Below, one piece after another: positions 1 through 11,213 of a stretch of DNA of 64,000 nucleotides (position 1 is the first letter of the stretch; each line of letters starts with the position of its first letter). Source of the DNA: Nymphaea colorata (lineage: Eukaryota > Streptophyta > Magnoliopsida > Nymphaeales > Nymphaeaceae); assembly GCF_008831285.2 (NCBI RefSeq), contig NC_045147.1, positions 7,470,334-7,534,333 on the forward strand, read 5' to 3'. Below the pieces are notes generated by a model, which was not told the origin of the DNA, searched no databases, and saw nothing but the letters and a program-made list of their open reading frames with translations. Position numbers and translations under genes: made by a program.

Positions 1-531
1 GCATAACTTTCAGAATTAAAATTATAAAATATTTAATATTCATAAAAATAATGAAAATTTGACCAAAAAAACTAAAATGACATTATATAAGTAAATCACA
101 TACGAAATACAGTTAGTTCGCATTAATTATCTAAATCATCCAAAGGCAGGTAGTCTTTATTCTTTAAATAATTTCTACTTTTTTCTTGCAACAAGTGACA
201 ATCTACTTTGGAATTTATGTAGAATTTAGATGGTCAGCAATAAATCTCTTGCTCATTCATTTGCAGGTAAAATAAAAATCCTTTTATATAATAATTAACT
301 ATAAAAGTATGAGTTTTATGAAGAAACAAAAGAAACTATTTTCTTTATTTTTCTTATTATAATAGGTTGACATTTTTCGTGACGAAAACGTAGACTGGTT
401 ATTTGATTTAAAAACAAAACATTTTGTTTTGATATTTCTACAACAAAATTTGCAAAGTTAGTCACTTCAACCTCACGTTTTGATGTTTCTGTTGTATGAC
501 TGTCTCAAGTGATTTCTGTTACATACTAGTA
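1..531. other. AT-rich sequence without recognised gene
   Basis: I see no ORF of note, no splice-like exon and no repeat structure here. This is the left flank of the hAT nest that begins at 540. The 8 bases at 532-539 (GTATATAT) form the left copy of that element's target-site duplication. Confidence 0.5.
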
Positions 532-539
532 GTATATAT

Positions 540-636
540 CAGTGTTGTACGTATCGTACGATACAGGGCCGTATCGTACGATACTATATCGTAAATAGGG
601 GTGTATCGTACTTGTATCGTACGATACATACGATAT
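540..636. repeat. Subterminal palindromic repeats, outer hAT left end
   Basis: The perfect 14-bp palindrome GTATCGTACGATAC and close variants occur several times directly inside the terminus. The array resumes at 1138-1195 after the solo LTR insertion. Clustered short motifs beside hAT ends are typical transposase-binding regions in this superfamily. Binding here is inferred. Confidence 0.7.
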
Positions 637-1137
637 TGTTAGAATGTATGTATCCCACCTATACATGTACATATATGTATGTACATTACATATATTAGTC
701 ATCTAATATATGTTTTATATATATATTTATATATATGTTATAGGTTTGGATACTTAGGATATTGACATAATTCTTCACCTTTATGTCTTTTCCTTTTTCC
801 ATTTAACTTTGTATCTTTCCCCTTTTACCCCTGCCTTTTCTGTTTTTATCCAAAGGGGACCAAAAAGGGAGACTAGTCCCAACGACTAGATTTCTAGCCA
901 TTTTAACTAGTCTCCAACGGCTAGCCCTCTCCTCTCTCTTGTTCTCTCCATTATATATAGTGTACAGCCCTTGTGTATTCTTATGGCTTTTTAGCCACAT
1001 CTTGTAGTCTTTGTTGGAATCAATATATGTTCTTTGTTTCTCTTGGGTGAGGTCTCTTGAGTATTACTTTGTTATGTTGGAGGAAGCTTCAAGTGTAATA
1101 TTCTTGAAGCATTAGTCTTGTTTGGGCCTGATTTACA
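637..1137 (+). mobile_element. Solo LTR of a retrotransposon (Copia-like), inside the outer hAT
   Basis: A 501-bp block begins TGTTAGAATG and ends TTACA, with the canonical TG...CA boundaries. It interrupts the GTATCGTACGATAC array of the hAT end. Flanks are GATAT (632-636) and GATAC (1138-1142), a 5-bp TSD with one mismatch. A TATA-like box lies at 951-960 and a polyadenylation-like AT-rich stretch follows. No internal domain or second LTR is present, so this is probably the product of LTR-LTR recombination. It does not resemble the LTRs of the two Copia elements elsewhere in the window. The Copia assignment is an inference from size and promoter layout. Confidence 0.7.
951..960 (+). promoter_or_regulatory. 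TATA box of the solo LTR
   Basis: TTATATATAG sits about 315 bp into the LTR, after pyrimidine-rich sequence. This is the usual U3/R arrangement of a plant LTR promoter. Confidence 0.5.
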
Positions 1138-2278
1138 GATACAGGCCTCGGTATTGTACGATACGGTGCGATACGCCCCATATCGTACTATACGGGCTGA
1201 TTTCAAAAAAGGGGGGCCTGAACCCCCATTTTTCGAGTTTTCTTCATAAAAACCCGCCCCTTCTTCATTTCTAACCTAGAGATTGTGCCGCCTTGGAGGA
1301 AAATCATCCATTTCCACCATGAAATCATTGATTAAACCATGGATTTGTGCGTGGGTGGCTTATTCCCGTTGGAAGGAAAAGGGTTTTTTTAAATCATGAA
1401 GATGAAGATGAAGAAGAAGATGGAGATGAGGATGAGAATGAATGTGATGAAGATTATGAATGAGAGTTGAGAATGCTTTCATTTTATATGTATTGACATT
1501 AAACATTTTCACAATTTCATTATCATCGTGTGATGTAATATATAACATTTCAATCTTGCTTTTTGATGTGGTATCTCATAGACTTATGAATATGGACCTT
1601 ATGACTTATGAATCTATGGTTATGAAATTATGATATACGTTATGTAATTGTTGACTTGTTGTGCTTTCTAGATTGATATTGACATATTGTTATGAATTTT
1701 GATGTTTACGAATGATGAACCATAACTTTATAGCAATAATAAGTCTGTCATTCTGTAAAAACATGTTTTTTATGAAGAACATATTATTCTTGATTTTTAC
1801 TGATTTTTTAATGATTTTTTCGATTTTTTTTCTTATTTTTTCTGATTTATTAAAAAAAAAACGCAATGTTGTAAAACGCGTATCGTAAGCCGTATCAGTC
1901 GGGCTTTAAGATACGCCGTATCGTAACATATCGTAACCGTATCGTAATTTTTTTAAAAATTATTAATAAATCAGAAAAAAATTAAAAAAATTCAGAAAAT
2001 TCATAAAAAGATCAGAAAAAATTTAAAATAATAAATTGTTCATAGAAAACATGTTTGAGATAATGATAGACTTATTATTGCTATAAACTTACGCGTTCAT
2101 CATTCATAAACATCAAAATTCATAACAATAATACAATATCATTCAACAAAGCATAAGGCCATAAGCCATAAAGTGATAAAGTCATAAAACATTCAATCAA
2201 GTGTTCAACAACCATAGATTCATAACTCTTAAGTTTTTGATACATATAAAATGAAAGCACTCTTGACTTGACTCTCAT

Positions 2279-4768
2279 TCATGATTCATCATCTTTATCT
2301 TCATCTTCTTCTTCTTCTTCTTCTTCATCGTCAAGAATTGGAAGATCTTCACCAACATATTCAGCACCAGCACCAGCAGTAGTAGACTCTCCTTCATCAA
2401 CAAAGCCTTCTGTTGCTTCAGCTTCAAGGTTGAAGCATTCAAGATCTTCATCATCAAATATTGTACCTGGTTCTTCTTCAATCCATGGCTCTAGATCGTC
2501 AAAATTTTCCAAGCTGATAGGATCGAACTGAGATGTGTGCTTCCTTGCTAATGATTTTTCTAATTCTCTACATTAAATAAGAGAAAATTTGTTAGTATAT
2601 AATTTCATATAAATATATTGTACAAAAAATGTAAACATTAATTAAGCTATATGCCTATATTACCTTTGTTTCAACCTCATATTATATCGAACAAAGACAA
2701 GGTCATTCAACCTTTTATGTTCAAGCCTATTCCTTTTTTTGCTATGGATATGTTGGAACACACTCCAGTTCCTTTCGCATCCACTAGCACTGCATGTCTG
2801 GCTGAGGACTTTGACTGTAAAACGTGCTAGGTTTGGACAATCAAACCCATACCTATTCCACCACAAATCTAAACAAAAATATAACAAATCAATGTGAAAG
2901 TTTTAAAAGAATCAAATGTAACAAATGCAAAGTAAATTAAAAATTTCTATGTATTTACCTGGATGCATCGTTTTCCTGGCTCGAACGGCGGCAGGTAGTC
3001 CCATGTTCCGAAAACAACTATCATATAGATCCAACTCATTGTGCACAGCATCTTGTTCTGTAGAATCTTCCACTAACACATTAATATAATCTAACAAACC
3101 ATGCATGACTTCTCTGTCCTTCCTAAATGTAGGAGAAAATCTAATTGCAGGATTTAGATAATAAGCTGCTGCATGAAGAGGTTGATGAAGCTGTCCAGTC
3201 CACCTTTTATCTATAATCTTCCATATGGGCATATATAACTTTTTCTTTTCCTTTAAGTTGTCTCGAATTGCCTCTTTTGCTTTGTCCATAGCCTCATATA
3301 AGTACCATATAGAAGGTCTGTCCTCGCTGTCAGCCAACCTGAGAACTTTAACTAATGGAACACAAACCTTCAATAGCTTCACACATGATTCCCAAAATAC
3401 GTTATGAGCATGTGGATATGCAGCCCATTCATCACTAGCAAACATCTGTCTCAAAGGAGTTCTTTGTTTCACCACACTCTACACAGTCAATACATTTGTG
3501 GCAAATCTAGTTTGTGCAGGTCGTATTAATTCAACTCCTTTTGTAAATTTTCTCATCAAACTCAATACATATGCATGATTATAGATAAATTTTGTTACCT
3601 CTTGACATTGGTCAATGGCTGATTTCATATCATGCATCTCATTAAGATCTTGAAGCATTAGATTAACACAATGAGTGACACATGGACTCCAATAAAATGT
3701 TCTATACTTTTGAAATAACAAATCTCCTGCAGTTTTATAATTTGCAGCATTATCTGTAATAAAATGTACAATGTTTGCAGGTCCAACTTCTTGTACGACA
3801 TTATCAAAAACATTGAATAAAATCTCAGTAGTCTTAGAAACATCAGACAAGTCAAGAGATTTCAAGAACATTGTACCTTTAGGGCAATAAACAAGAAAAT
3901 TTACAAGTGTTCTTGACCTTGTATCAGTCCAACCATCTGACATAATGGAGCAACCTGTTTCCTTCCAACATAATTTCAACTCATCGCAATGTTCAGACAC
4001 TTCTTTGACTGTATCCTGAAGAATTTTGCCCCTCAACTGATGATATGATGGCATTTTGAATCCGGGGCCTATAGAAGCAATTGCATCTGCCATGGCTTGG
4101 AATTGAAAAGAATTAGCTGCATTAAATGGAATACATGCATCATAAAACCATTTTCCTACCTGCTTTTGTGCATGATATAGCATATCTTTAGATATAACAA
4201 CACGAATCTGCGGCTGACCACCTGGGCTGGTATATGAAGGGAAAAAACTCTTAATAGAGCCACCACTAGACCTACCAGTAGGAACTCTACCACTAGGTGG
4301 TCGCATACCACGCTTGGCCCTAATATCTGTTGTGCCTCTCCTCTTCCTTCCCGTTATGCCAGATCGACCTCCTTCATACATAATCCATTTCCCTCTACGA
4401 TCTCTACCTCTTGAGGTCTCCAAATCTGTTCTTAGACTGCTATCGTCTTCATCATCACATTCATAAGCTTCTTCCTCTTCTTTTTCATCTTCCAAAGGCA
4501 CATTATAGCCTACATCTGCATCTTCAATTTCTTTTTGTATTCTCTTTTGACGTAAAGCATGAAGCATATCTAAACATTGTTGACGCACAAATGGAGGCAA
4601 AGGTTTGTTTGGTCCTCCAACACAAGGAGACGCATCTTTGGAGGTCCCTGCCAAATGGTGTTTCATTCTAATAATCCCTCCTGAAAATGTATTCCCACAG
4701 AAGCCACATTTGAGTTTCAAACGGTTATTCTCCTTCACCCTTTCGCACCATTGCCATGTAGGATCCAT
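2279..4768 (-). pseudogene. hAT transposase, three exons, one in-frame stop
   Basis: Gene model: exons 4768-2959, 2868-2664 and 2567-2279. The introns (2958-2869, 2663-2568) have GT...AG borders and the phases close exactly to 768 codons. The N-terminus has a BED zinc finger (CGFC then HH near residues 21-38). A basic and acidic linker follows, then a DUF659-type catalytic core (SDGWTDTRSRT, ITDNAANYK and SPCVTHCVNLML motifs). The hAT C-terminal dimerisation motif is CERNWSVFQHIHSKKRNRL, and the tail is strongly acidic (poly-Glu/Asp near 2300-2330). The only lesion is a TAG at 3476-3478; reading continues in the same frame on both sides, consistent with a recent CAG-to-TAG change. Length is normal for plant BED/DUF659 hAT transposases. 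It would cut and paste family-1 elements, including the outer non-autonomous one. Confidence 0.9.
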
Positions 4769-5099
4769 ATCTTAAAAAAAAAAACGAAATCCTATGGTAA
4801 ACTTAATGAAAAACACTGAAAGTCTTCCAATCTACGATTATACGGTAAAAAATTAAGAATACATGGTAAGAACATGAGATTTCATACCTTACGAAGAAGA
4901 AATGTCTGAAATGAAGAAAACCCCTTTCCTTCCCACGAAAATCAAGCACCCACGCACAAATCGACCAATTAATCTTCGATTTGACGATGAAAATCAAGTT
5001 TTTCACGGTGAAAATGAACGATCGCCCTCCCTCACGGCACTATCCAAGCGTTAGAAATGAAGAACGGAAGAGGTCTCGGGCCCCCTTTTGCGTTTTTAG

Positions 5100-5268
5100 C
5101 CCGTATTGTACGATACGGGGTGTATCGCCCCATATCGTACGATACAGGCCCTGTATCGTACGATACGTGCGATACAGGGCCAATACTCCTCCTTTTTACG
5201 ATACGGGGGTGTATCGTACCGTTTTTTTCAAATGAGACGATACGTATCGTATGATACGTACAACATTG
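5100..5268. repeat. Subterminal palindromic repeats, 5' end of the family-1 hAT
   Basis: Dense array of GTATCGTACGATAC and degenerate copies (CGTATTGTACGATACG, CATATCGTACGATACAGG). It matches the array at 540-636 and 1138-1195 in the outer element. Short ORFs across it are incidental. Confidence 0.75.
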
Positions 5269-5585
5269 AAAAAACGATACGGTTATGATATTTTACGATA
5301 CAGCCTATGTCACACGGGTACTCCTCCTAACATGGTACCGGTACAGCTACCGGTGTGGCACTAATTCGGTCAACGCGGTATCGGGTACGGTCAACGTACC
5401 TGGGTTCAAATTGGTCCATTTTTGGACTCGGTCAACCTTGATCGAGTCCAAAGATGTCCAATTTTGAAATTAACGATTTTAAGTTTTTAACTTTTAAAAC
5501 TAATCTAACGTTAAATTGATCGATTGAAGCCCTAAACCCTCGACATTTTCTTCCTCCTACCCATTTCATGAACGCTGCATTTGGG

Positions 5586-6140
5586 GTGACCGACGACTTG
5601 GGTGGACGAACGGCGGCGACGGCATTCGGTGACCGGCGACTTGGGTGAACGAACGGCGGCGACCAGCGACGACCAGTGGACGAACGACAGCGACTGTGGA
5701 CGGTATTAGCTTCGATTTTGCCGATTTCTTCTATTTCCTGTCCTCCTCCCTACCTCCTCTTCGTTCCTTCCCTCTCGATGGTTATGACTCTGTCTCCTCC
5801 TCATCGTTGATTATATGTTGTGCGCCTCTTCATTTCTTAGATCTCGTAGTTACGTTTTTCATAATTTTTTCATCGTTGATCATGTGTTGTGCGCCTCATC
5901 AGTTTTTCATTATTTGTTATCATATGCATCAGTTTTTCACATCGTTTGTTCTTTAGTGCGTGTTATTTACAGCATGTTCAATAGAAATTTTGTTTTTTTT
6001 TTGTGCGTTATTTACAGCGTGTTCGATTTTGGGGAAGTCTTTGCCAAAGTTATTATGTAAAAATCGTGACTGTTTGGGGAAGTTTAGTGACTGATTATTC
6101 TGTATAAATCTTGACAGTTTGGGGAAGTTTAGTGATTGAT
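5586..6140 (+). repeat. Short tandem duplications in the 5' leader of family-2 copy A
   Basis: Four separate two-copy duplications follow each other. The first is a roughly 43-bp unit containing GACGAACGGCGGCGAC (5586-5663). The others are a block with GTTGTGCGCCTC (5801-5828 and 5870-5897), one with TTATTTACAGC (5956-5979 and 6003-6024), and one with TTTGGGGAAGTTTAGTGA (about 6070-6090 and 6117-6134). The region lies between the element end and the transposase start and is probably untranslated or intronic. Confidence 0.65.
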
Positions 6141-6206
6141 GGTCATCGTGTTCTTTTTTGTGTGCGTCTTTGCAACTCTTGTTAGGTGCTTTTCATATAA
6201 GTTGTA

Positions 6207-8425
6207 ATGGCTGATAAGGGAAAAGAAACGATGCCTACGAGTGGAAGTGGAAATATGCAAGCAGCAGTAGTAGTGTTAATACCACAACATTAGACTTGGA
6301 TAATCCATCTCAGCCTCTTTGCGGTATGTGAAAAAACTTGGAAAAGCACCAGGTGGCGGTGGGAATATAATATTTTCTTGCAATTTCTGTAATAAGACGT
6401 TCACTGGCTCTTATACACGTTGCAAGGCACATTTATTGCATATCCCATGTTTTGGAATTCGACCATGTGAAAAAGTTAGCAAAGAATCGATGAAGCAGAT
6501 CAAAGAAGAACATGATGCAGCTGAAGAACATGATGCAGCTGAGATGAACAAATCTTCAGCCAAGCCAAGTGAACTATCTGTTCCTCTTTATGCTATTGAA
6601 GAAGGTGAAGATGCTTCAAAGAAAAGAAAAATGAACATGGCAAGCAGGGATACCAAAAAATTAGAACAAGTATTCAAAACTATGGGAAGGGCAGAGATGG
6701 ATAGAAGAATCAGAAGGTTTTTTTTGTAAGTTCACTTCCTTTTAATATAGCTAGAATTCCTTATTGGAAAGATGTTGTTACAGGTTTGGCTAATTGCAGT
6801 TTGAGTGGCTATGTACCCCCGAGTTCAGAAAAGTTGAGAACAGTAATTCTTGAAGAAGAGAAGGCAAACATCGAAAAATTATTAAAGAAGAAGAAATTTT
6901 CATAGAGACAATATGGAGTATCCATTGTTTCTGACGGGTGGACTGATATACAAAGACGACCACTGATCAATTTTATTGCTTATTCGCTTGATGGACCAAT
7001 CTTCTTGAAATGTGTTGATGCATCTGGGGAGTATAAAGATGCTAAGTATTCAAAAGGGTTATTTATAGAAGTCATCAAAGAAGTGGAAGATAATGTTGTG
7101 CAAAGTATTACTGATAATGCTCCAGTTTGCCAACGAGCACGGATGAATTTGGCAAATGATCCCAAGTATAGTCACATATTCTGGACTCCTTGTGTGGCAC
7201 ACAATATAAATCTAGCACTTAAACCACAACAATGCTCTTGCTATATTTAATAGGCATTCTGATTTGAAATTGTTGAAGGTAGCAGAGACTCGTTTTGCAT
7301 CCATTATTGTAATGATAAAAAGAATAAAACAGGTGAAACATGTATTAACACTTATGGTGACTGACAATGATTGGGAGTTTTATCGGAGTGATGACATTGT
7401 GAAGGCTCAACAAATTAAAAAATGTATTTTAGAAGATGAATGGTGGGATAAGATCTCATATTTTCTGCAGTTTACAAAGCCTATTTGGCAGATGTTGAGA
7501 GAAGTTGACAAAGAAGGGCCCATGCTTCATAGAGTTTTGATATGTGGGATAACATGATAGAAAAAATTCAAAACATCATTTTTAGACAGGAGAAGAAGAA
7601 TGTTGCACTTGATGATTTGAGTTTTTCGATCATGTGCATAAAATTTTAGTAAGAAGATGGAATAGAAGCAATAACCTTTTGCATTGTATGACACACTCCT
7701 TAAATCCCAAATATTATGGACAAACATGGTTGGCAGGAGGCACTGGTGGTGTTCCTCCTAATCGAGATCCAGAAATATCAAAAAATAGGGACATATGTTT
7801 GGGAAGTATATATTCTGATTCTCATCGGATGAAGATAATAAATAGTGAGTTTGCGAGCTTCTCTGGTGGAAGAAGTGATTCAGTACAAGCTGCAATGGCA
7901 AGAGATGAAGAAGATCCTGTTAATTGGTGGTTATGTTTTGGAGCAGCGACACCAAATCTGTAGCAACTTGCGTTGAAGTTATTATCTCAACCTGCAACCT
8001 CTTCATGTTGTGAAAGAAATTGGAGCACTTATTCTCAAATTCACAATATCAAGAGAAATAAGCTAACCAGTAAGCGAGTAGATGATTTAGTTTATGTCCA
8101 CTCCAACCTACGCTTGCTTTCACGTACTTCAGATGCTTACAGGTATTTCTTTCTTTTTGTATCTTTGGTATGTATACATAATTACATTTGTATATTATGT
8201 TGGTTGTTTAAAGTTAATATTAACTTAAAAGTTAAATCATATTTTGATTTTGTTGCGACTTGTAGTTCAGGATCATCCAAGTATTGGGATGTTAATCCAG
8301 AGGACATTGACGTGGACCTTGAAGGGGAACATGATTTGCATGCTCTTAATATGGACCTTACAGAACCTGTTGCTCCTTCTAATCTTGATGATGTGACTGA
8401 GGAGAATGTGATTAAAGAAAGCTGA
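6207..8425 (+). pseudogene. Broken family-2 hAT transposase, copy A
   Basis: The likely start ATG is at 6207 (MADKGKETM). A BED zinc finger follows (FSCNFCNKTFTGS, near 6375-6410). The DUF659 core is at about 6915-7220 (SDGWTDIQRRP, ITDNAPVCQR, TPCVAHNINLALK). The hAT dimerisation region is at 7973-8130 (CCERNWSTYSQIHNIKRNKL). A GT-AG intron probably removes about 8143-8265. Lesions: frameshifts near 6255 and 6318, a stop after the BED region (6727-6729), a deletion of about 104 bp at 7223/7224 that copy B does not share, and a TAG at about 7961. The protein cannot be made in one piece. Confidence 0.85.
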
Positions 8426-8590
8426 TGTATTTTGTATGTTAATTATGCGACTGAAGAGAATGAGAATCAAGAAAGTTCATGTATTTGAGAATCAAGACTG
8501 ATAAATTTTGGATCATGATTTATAAATATGTTATTCTGTTTGTAATTTTTTGATATATATATGTGTGAATTATTCTGTTTGAAATTTTTT

Positions 8591-8713
<123 letters not shown>

Positions 8714-8852
8714 GTGTACGGCCGTACCCCTGAACCCAAGTTTTTTGAAAATGGTCCGTACCGTACCCGTACCTATGTGACATAGGATACAGCGTATCTT
8801 AAAGCCAGACTGATACGGCTTACGATATGTTTTTTACAACATTGGTATATAT

Positions 8853-10929
8853 ATCTGTTTCTGATTTCTAATTTTCTAGTAATATATGTAGTGTAATATA
8901 CTGTAATATGATATAGCTGTTTCTAGTAATATGATTTAATCATTAGTAGACTGTTATATGTATTCTGTTTATGATTCATGTTATGTATTCTCTTTTACTG
9001 TATAATACAGTCCTCATTGCTGTTTAGACTGTTATATGTATTTTGTTTATGATTCTGTTACACACTGTAGTATGTAATATGTATTATATTGTTATATACT
9101 GCTTTAGTAATCTGTATTCTGTTATATACTGTAATATGTAATATGTATTATACTGTAATATGTATTAGATTACATTTAATTAGTATTTAGTAATGTTAAA
9201 CTTCTTCTATTGATTTTACGTATTCAATGAAGTCAACAATTAATTTTTGATTGTCTACTCTCCACATTTCAAATATTAATAATAGTTAATCAAAATAATT
9301 TCACATATTAACGTACTAAATTTTTTTTAAAAAAATTGTGGTCTCCTTTTTTGCTTAGTCCTGCCCAGGCGTGCCTAGGCACCAGGCAGCGCCTTGGCAA
9401 CATAGCACAGAATTGACACTTTGCATGTGGCAGTATGGCAAATCATATCATCCTCACTTTTTGCATGTTTTTAAAGAAGCCATCACATAATACCTCTCGA
9501 TACTAGTAGTCAGAACTCATAAGCGTGCTTTTGCTTATGGTCTATCTTTCCATTTATCCAAGCTATGAATTATTGTTTGCCTGAAAAAGTATCCAATGCT
9601 TGTCATTGTGAACTGTGAATTGTCTATTTCATTGAATAAAAAAGGAAAAAATCTAATGTTTGCAATGGGAGTATTTTATCCTTTCTTTTACAATTTTTAA
9701 ATACACATATAAGCTTTTGATCCACTGATGCTCTTCAATTATATTTAAGGTAGCAAGATAAGTAGCAGTAAATATACATATGGGGACATTAAAAAGTACT
9801 TTGGATGAGGCTAGCGAACAACCAGATGTATTTTTAAGATATAAGTAATATTTTTGAAATTAGATAACTTAATTAAAAGAATTAGATCAACTATATATGA
9901 TATGTATGTGGTTTTCTTTATCATGAATATTTATTAGCGTAAAAAGTTCAATTCTGTACAATATTTCATTTAAACTTTAAAATAAATGCATTTTTCTTCA
10001 TTTTTTCTCTACAACAAGTTTAGGCTGGCCAATGTAAAGTTATAGTATTCTAATCTCACATACAAAAATGAGCCATGTGTTAAGTAACAGGTAGCTGTTT
10101 TTTTTTGCCTTGCTGAGAATCTGGTACCACTATACGCATCACATTTTGTTTTATTTTCTTTTTTAATAAAAAGCAACATTGTGGCTGAAGCGGTAAGCCT
10201 CAAGCGTCAGGCGCGAAGCACACTGAAGCTGAAGCGTACACTTCATGTCAATAGTGCCTCACTACCATGCTTCGAAGCATTTTTTATACTAAGGTCTATC
10301 CTCATGCTTTGAGGTCTACACCTCTAATAACATTGTTTGTTTTACACAGAGGCATGTTATGCGTGGTTGCTTTTTTTTTTTTCAGATAGAAAAGAAGTGA
10401 ATGTCTGTTCTGCTGTTTCTTTCCTCTTCTATTTATTTGTGGAAACGTGTCCAATGCACACTTGATCTTATAGGTTCACCACTTGTAATTAATGTGGACA
10501 ATGTTGGCTCAAGGAAGCATTTGGATGAAACCATTTATGTGGGGAAGTCAATACAGATAATTCTAGATTTAAGAGAATAGATCAATGCTGAAGTGTATCT
10601 CTATGATTAGGATATATAAACCTACTAAAAAATAAATAGATTTCATATTGCCAAGGTAATTGCAATTTATCACGTTATCATGTTTTTTATCTTAGTTTGT
10701 GTGGAACTATGTGACATGGTAACCTGACTTATTTTTTTTTTACAGTCACAAATATTGGAAATATTTTCGAGATGTTGCAATAAAATCACCAGAAAGAATA
10801 AAATAACAAAAAAATTAGTGGTACTCGCTATTGTCGAATTCATTTTTTTTGTAAAACTCTTGTGGTAATATCATGTTTTTTTGAAAAATCATTTTTCAAA
10901 TATATTTTACACCTTTCTTATACTTCAGC

Positions 10930-10983
<54 letters not shown>

Positions 10984-11013
10984 TGTTTTTTTTTTCAACT
11001 TCTTCTTCCTATA
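8853..11013. other. Non-coding AT-rich interval
   Basis: No gene was recognised. 8860-9190 is a degenerate mosaic of GTAATATGTATTATACTG-like words. 9365-9407 has a GCCTAGGCACCAGGC-type block ending GGCAACATAG. 10175-10345 is rich in GAAGC/AAGCG words between AACATTG motifs. Both blocks resemble decayed hAT-like MITE ends, but no TSD could be shown. A 50-bp TA microsatellite lies at 10931-10980, just before the Copia element. Confidence 0.5.
10931..10980. repeat. (TA)n microsatellite
   Basis: Uninterrupted TA dinucleotides for about 50 bases, next to the left LTR of Copia-1 but outside its TSD. Confidence 0.95.
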
Positions 11014-11018
11014 ATAAT

Positions 11019-11207
11019 TGATGTGATCAAAGAGGGAGAAAACTTTCTATTATTCATCACGTAACCCTAATCTCAGATTAAGAGATTAGGGTGTCGATAA
11101 TATATTTACAATTTCAGTCCACTACGAATAAGAAAACAATAAGTAGATGCATTTCCACTTTCTAATATTTCTTAAAGACGCAAACCGACTCCTAGAAAAC
11201 TTTAACA
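11019..11207 (-). repeat. Copia-1 3' LTR
   Basis: Matches 18328-18523 along its length with scattered substitutions and small indels. The polypurine tract AAGGGGAG (minus strand, about 11208-11215) lies directly upstream, and the LTR begins TGTTAAAG. The moderate divergence between the two LTRs points to an insertion that is not recent. Confidence 0.9.
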
Positions 11208-11213
11208 CTCCCC

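Larger units (their letters stand above)
1864..5268 (-). mobile_element. Near-intact family-1 hAT transposon
   Basis: A 3405-bp element flanked by identical 8-bp duplications AAAAAACG (1856-1863 and 5269-5276). The left terminus reads CAATGTTGTAAAACGCG and the right terminus, in reverse, CAATGTTGTACGTATC. The transposase gene runs on the minus strand, so its 5' end is the right terminus. Subterminal GTATCGTACGATAC-type repeats crowd the 5' side (5100-5268); a different set (GTATCGTAA-like) lies at the 3' side (1878-1950). It is inserted in the outer family-1 element in opposite orientation. Both termini match those of the outer element, so the two belong to one family. Confidence 0.92.

Noticed and set aside
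1396-1460. Acidic GAAGATGAAGA stretch as the missing NAC-alpha first exon
   Set aside because: It matches the 3' coding tail of the family-1 hAT transposase and is followed by the same 3' sequence as 2279-2220.
1360-1548. Minus-strand His/Leu-rich ORF as a gene
   Set aside because: It is the antisense of the acidic transposase tail (GAAGATGAAGA repeats) in the outer hAT.
2268-2531. Ser-rich plus-strand ORF
   Set aside because: Antisense shadow of the acidic C-terminus of the family-1 transposase.
540-5268. A single hAT element from 540 to 5268, suggested by the matching CARTGTTGTACGTATC ends
   Set aside because: The flanking 8-mers differ (GTATATAT against AAAAAACG). Each end has a perfect TSD with a different partner, at 8844 and 1864.
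4981-5288. Arg/Tyr-rich plus-strand ORFs
   Set aside because: Translations of the palindromic subterminal repeats of the hAT end.
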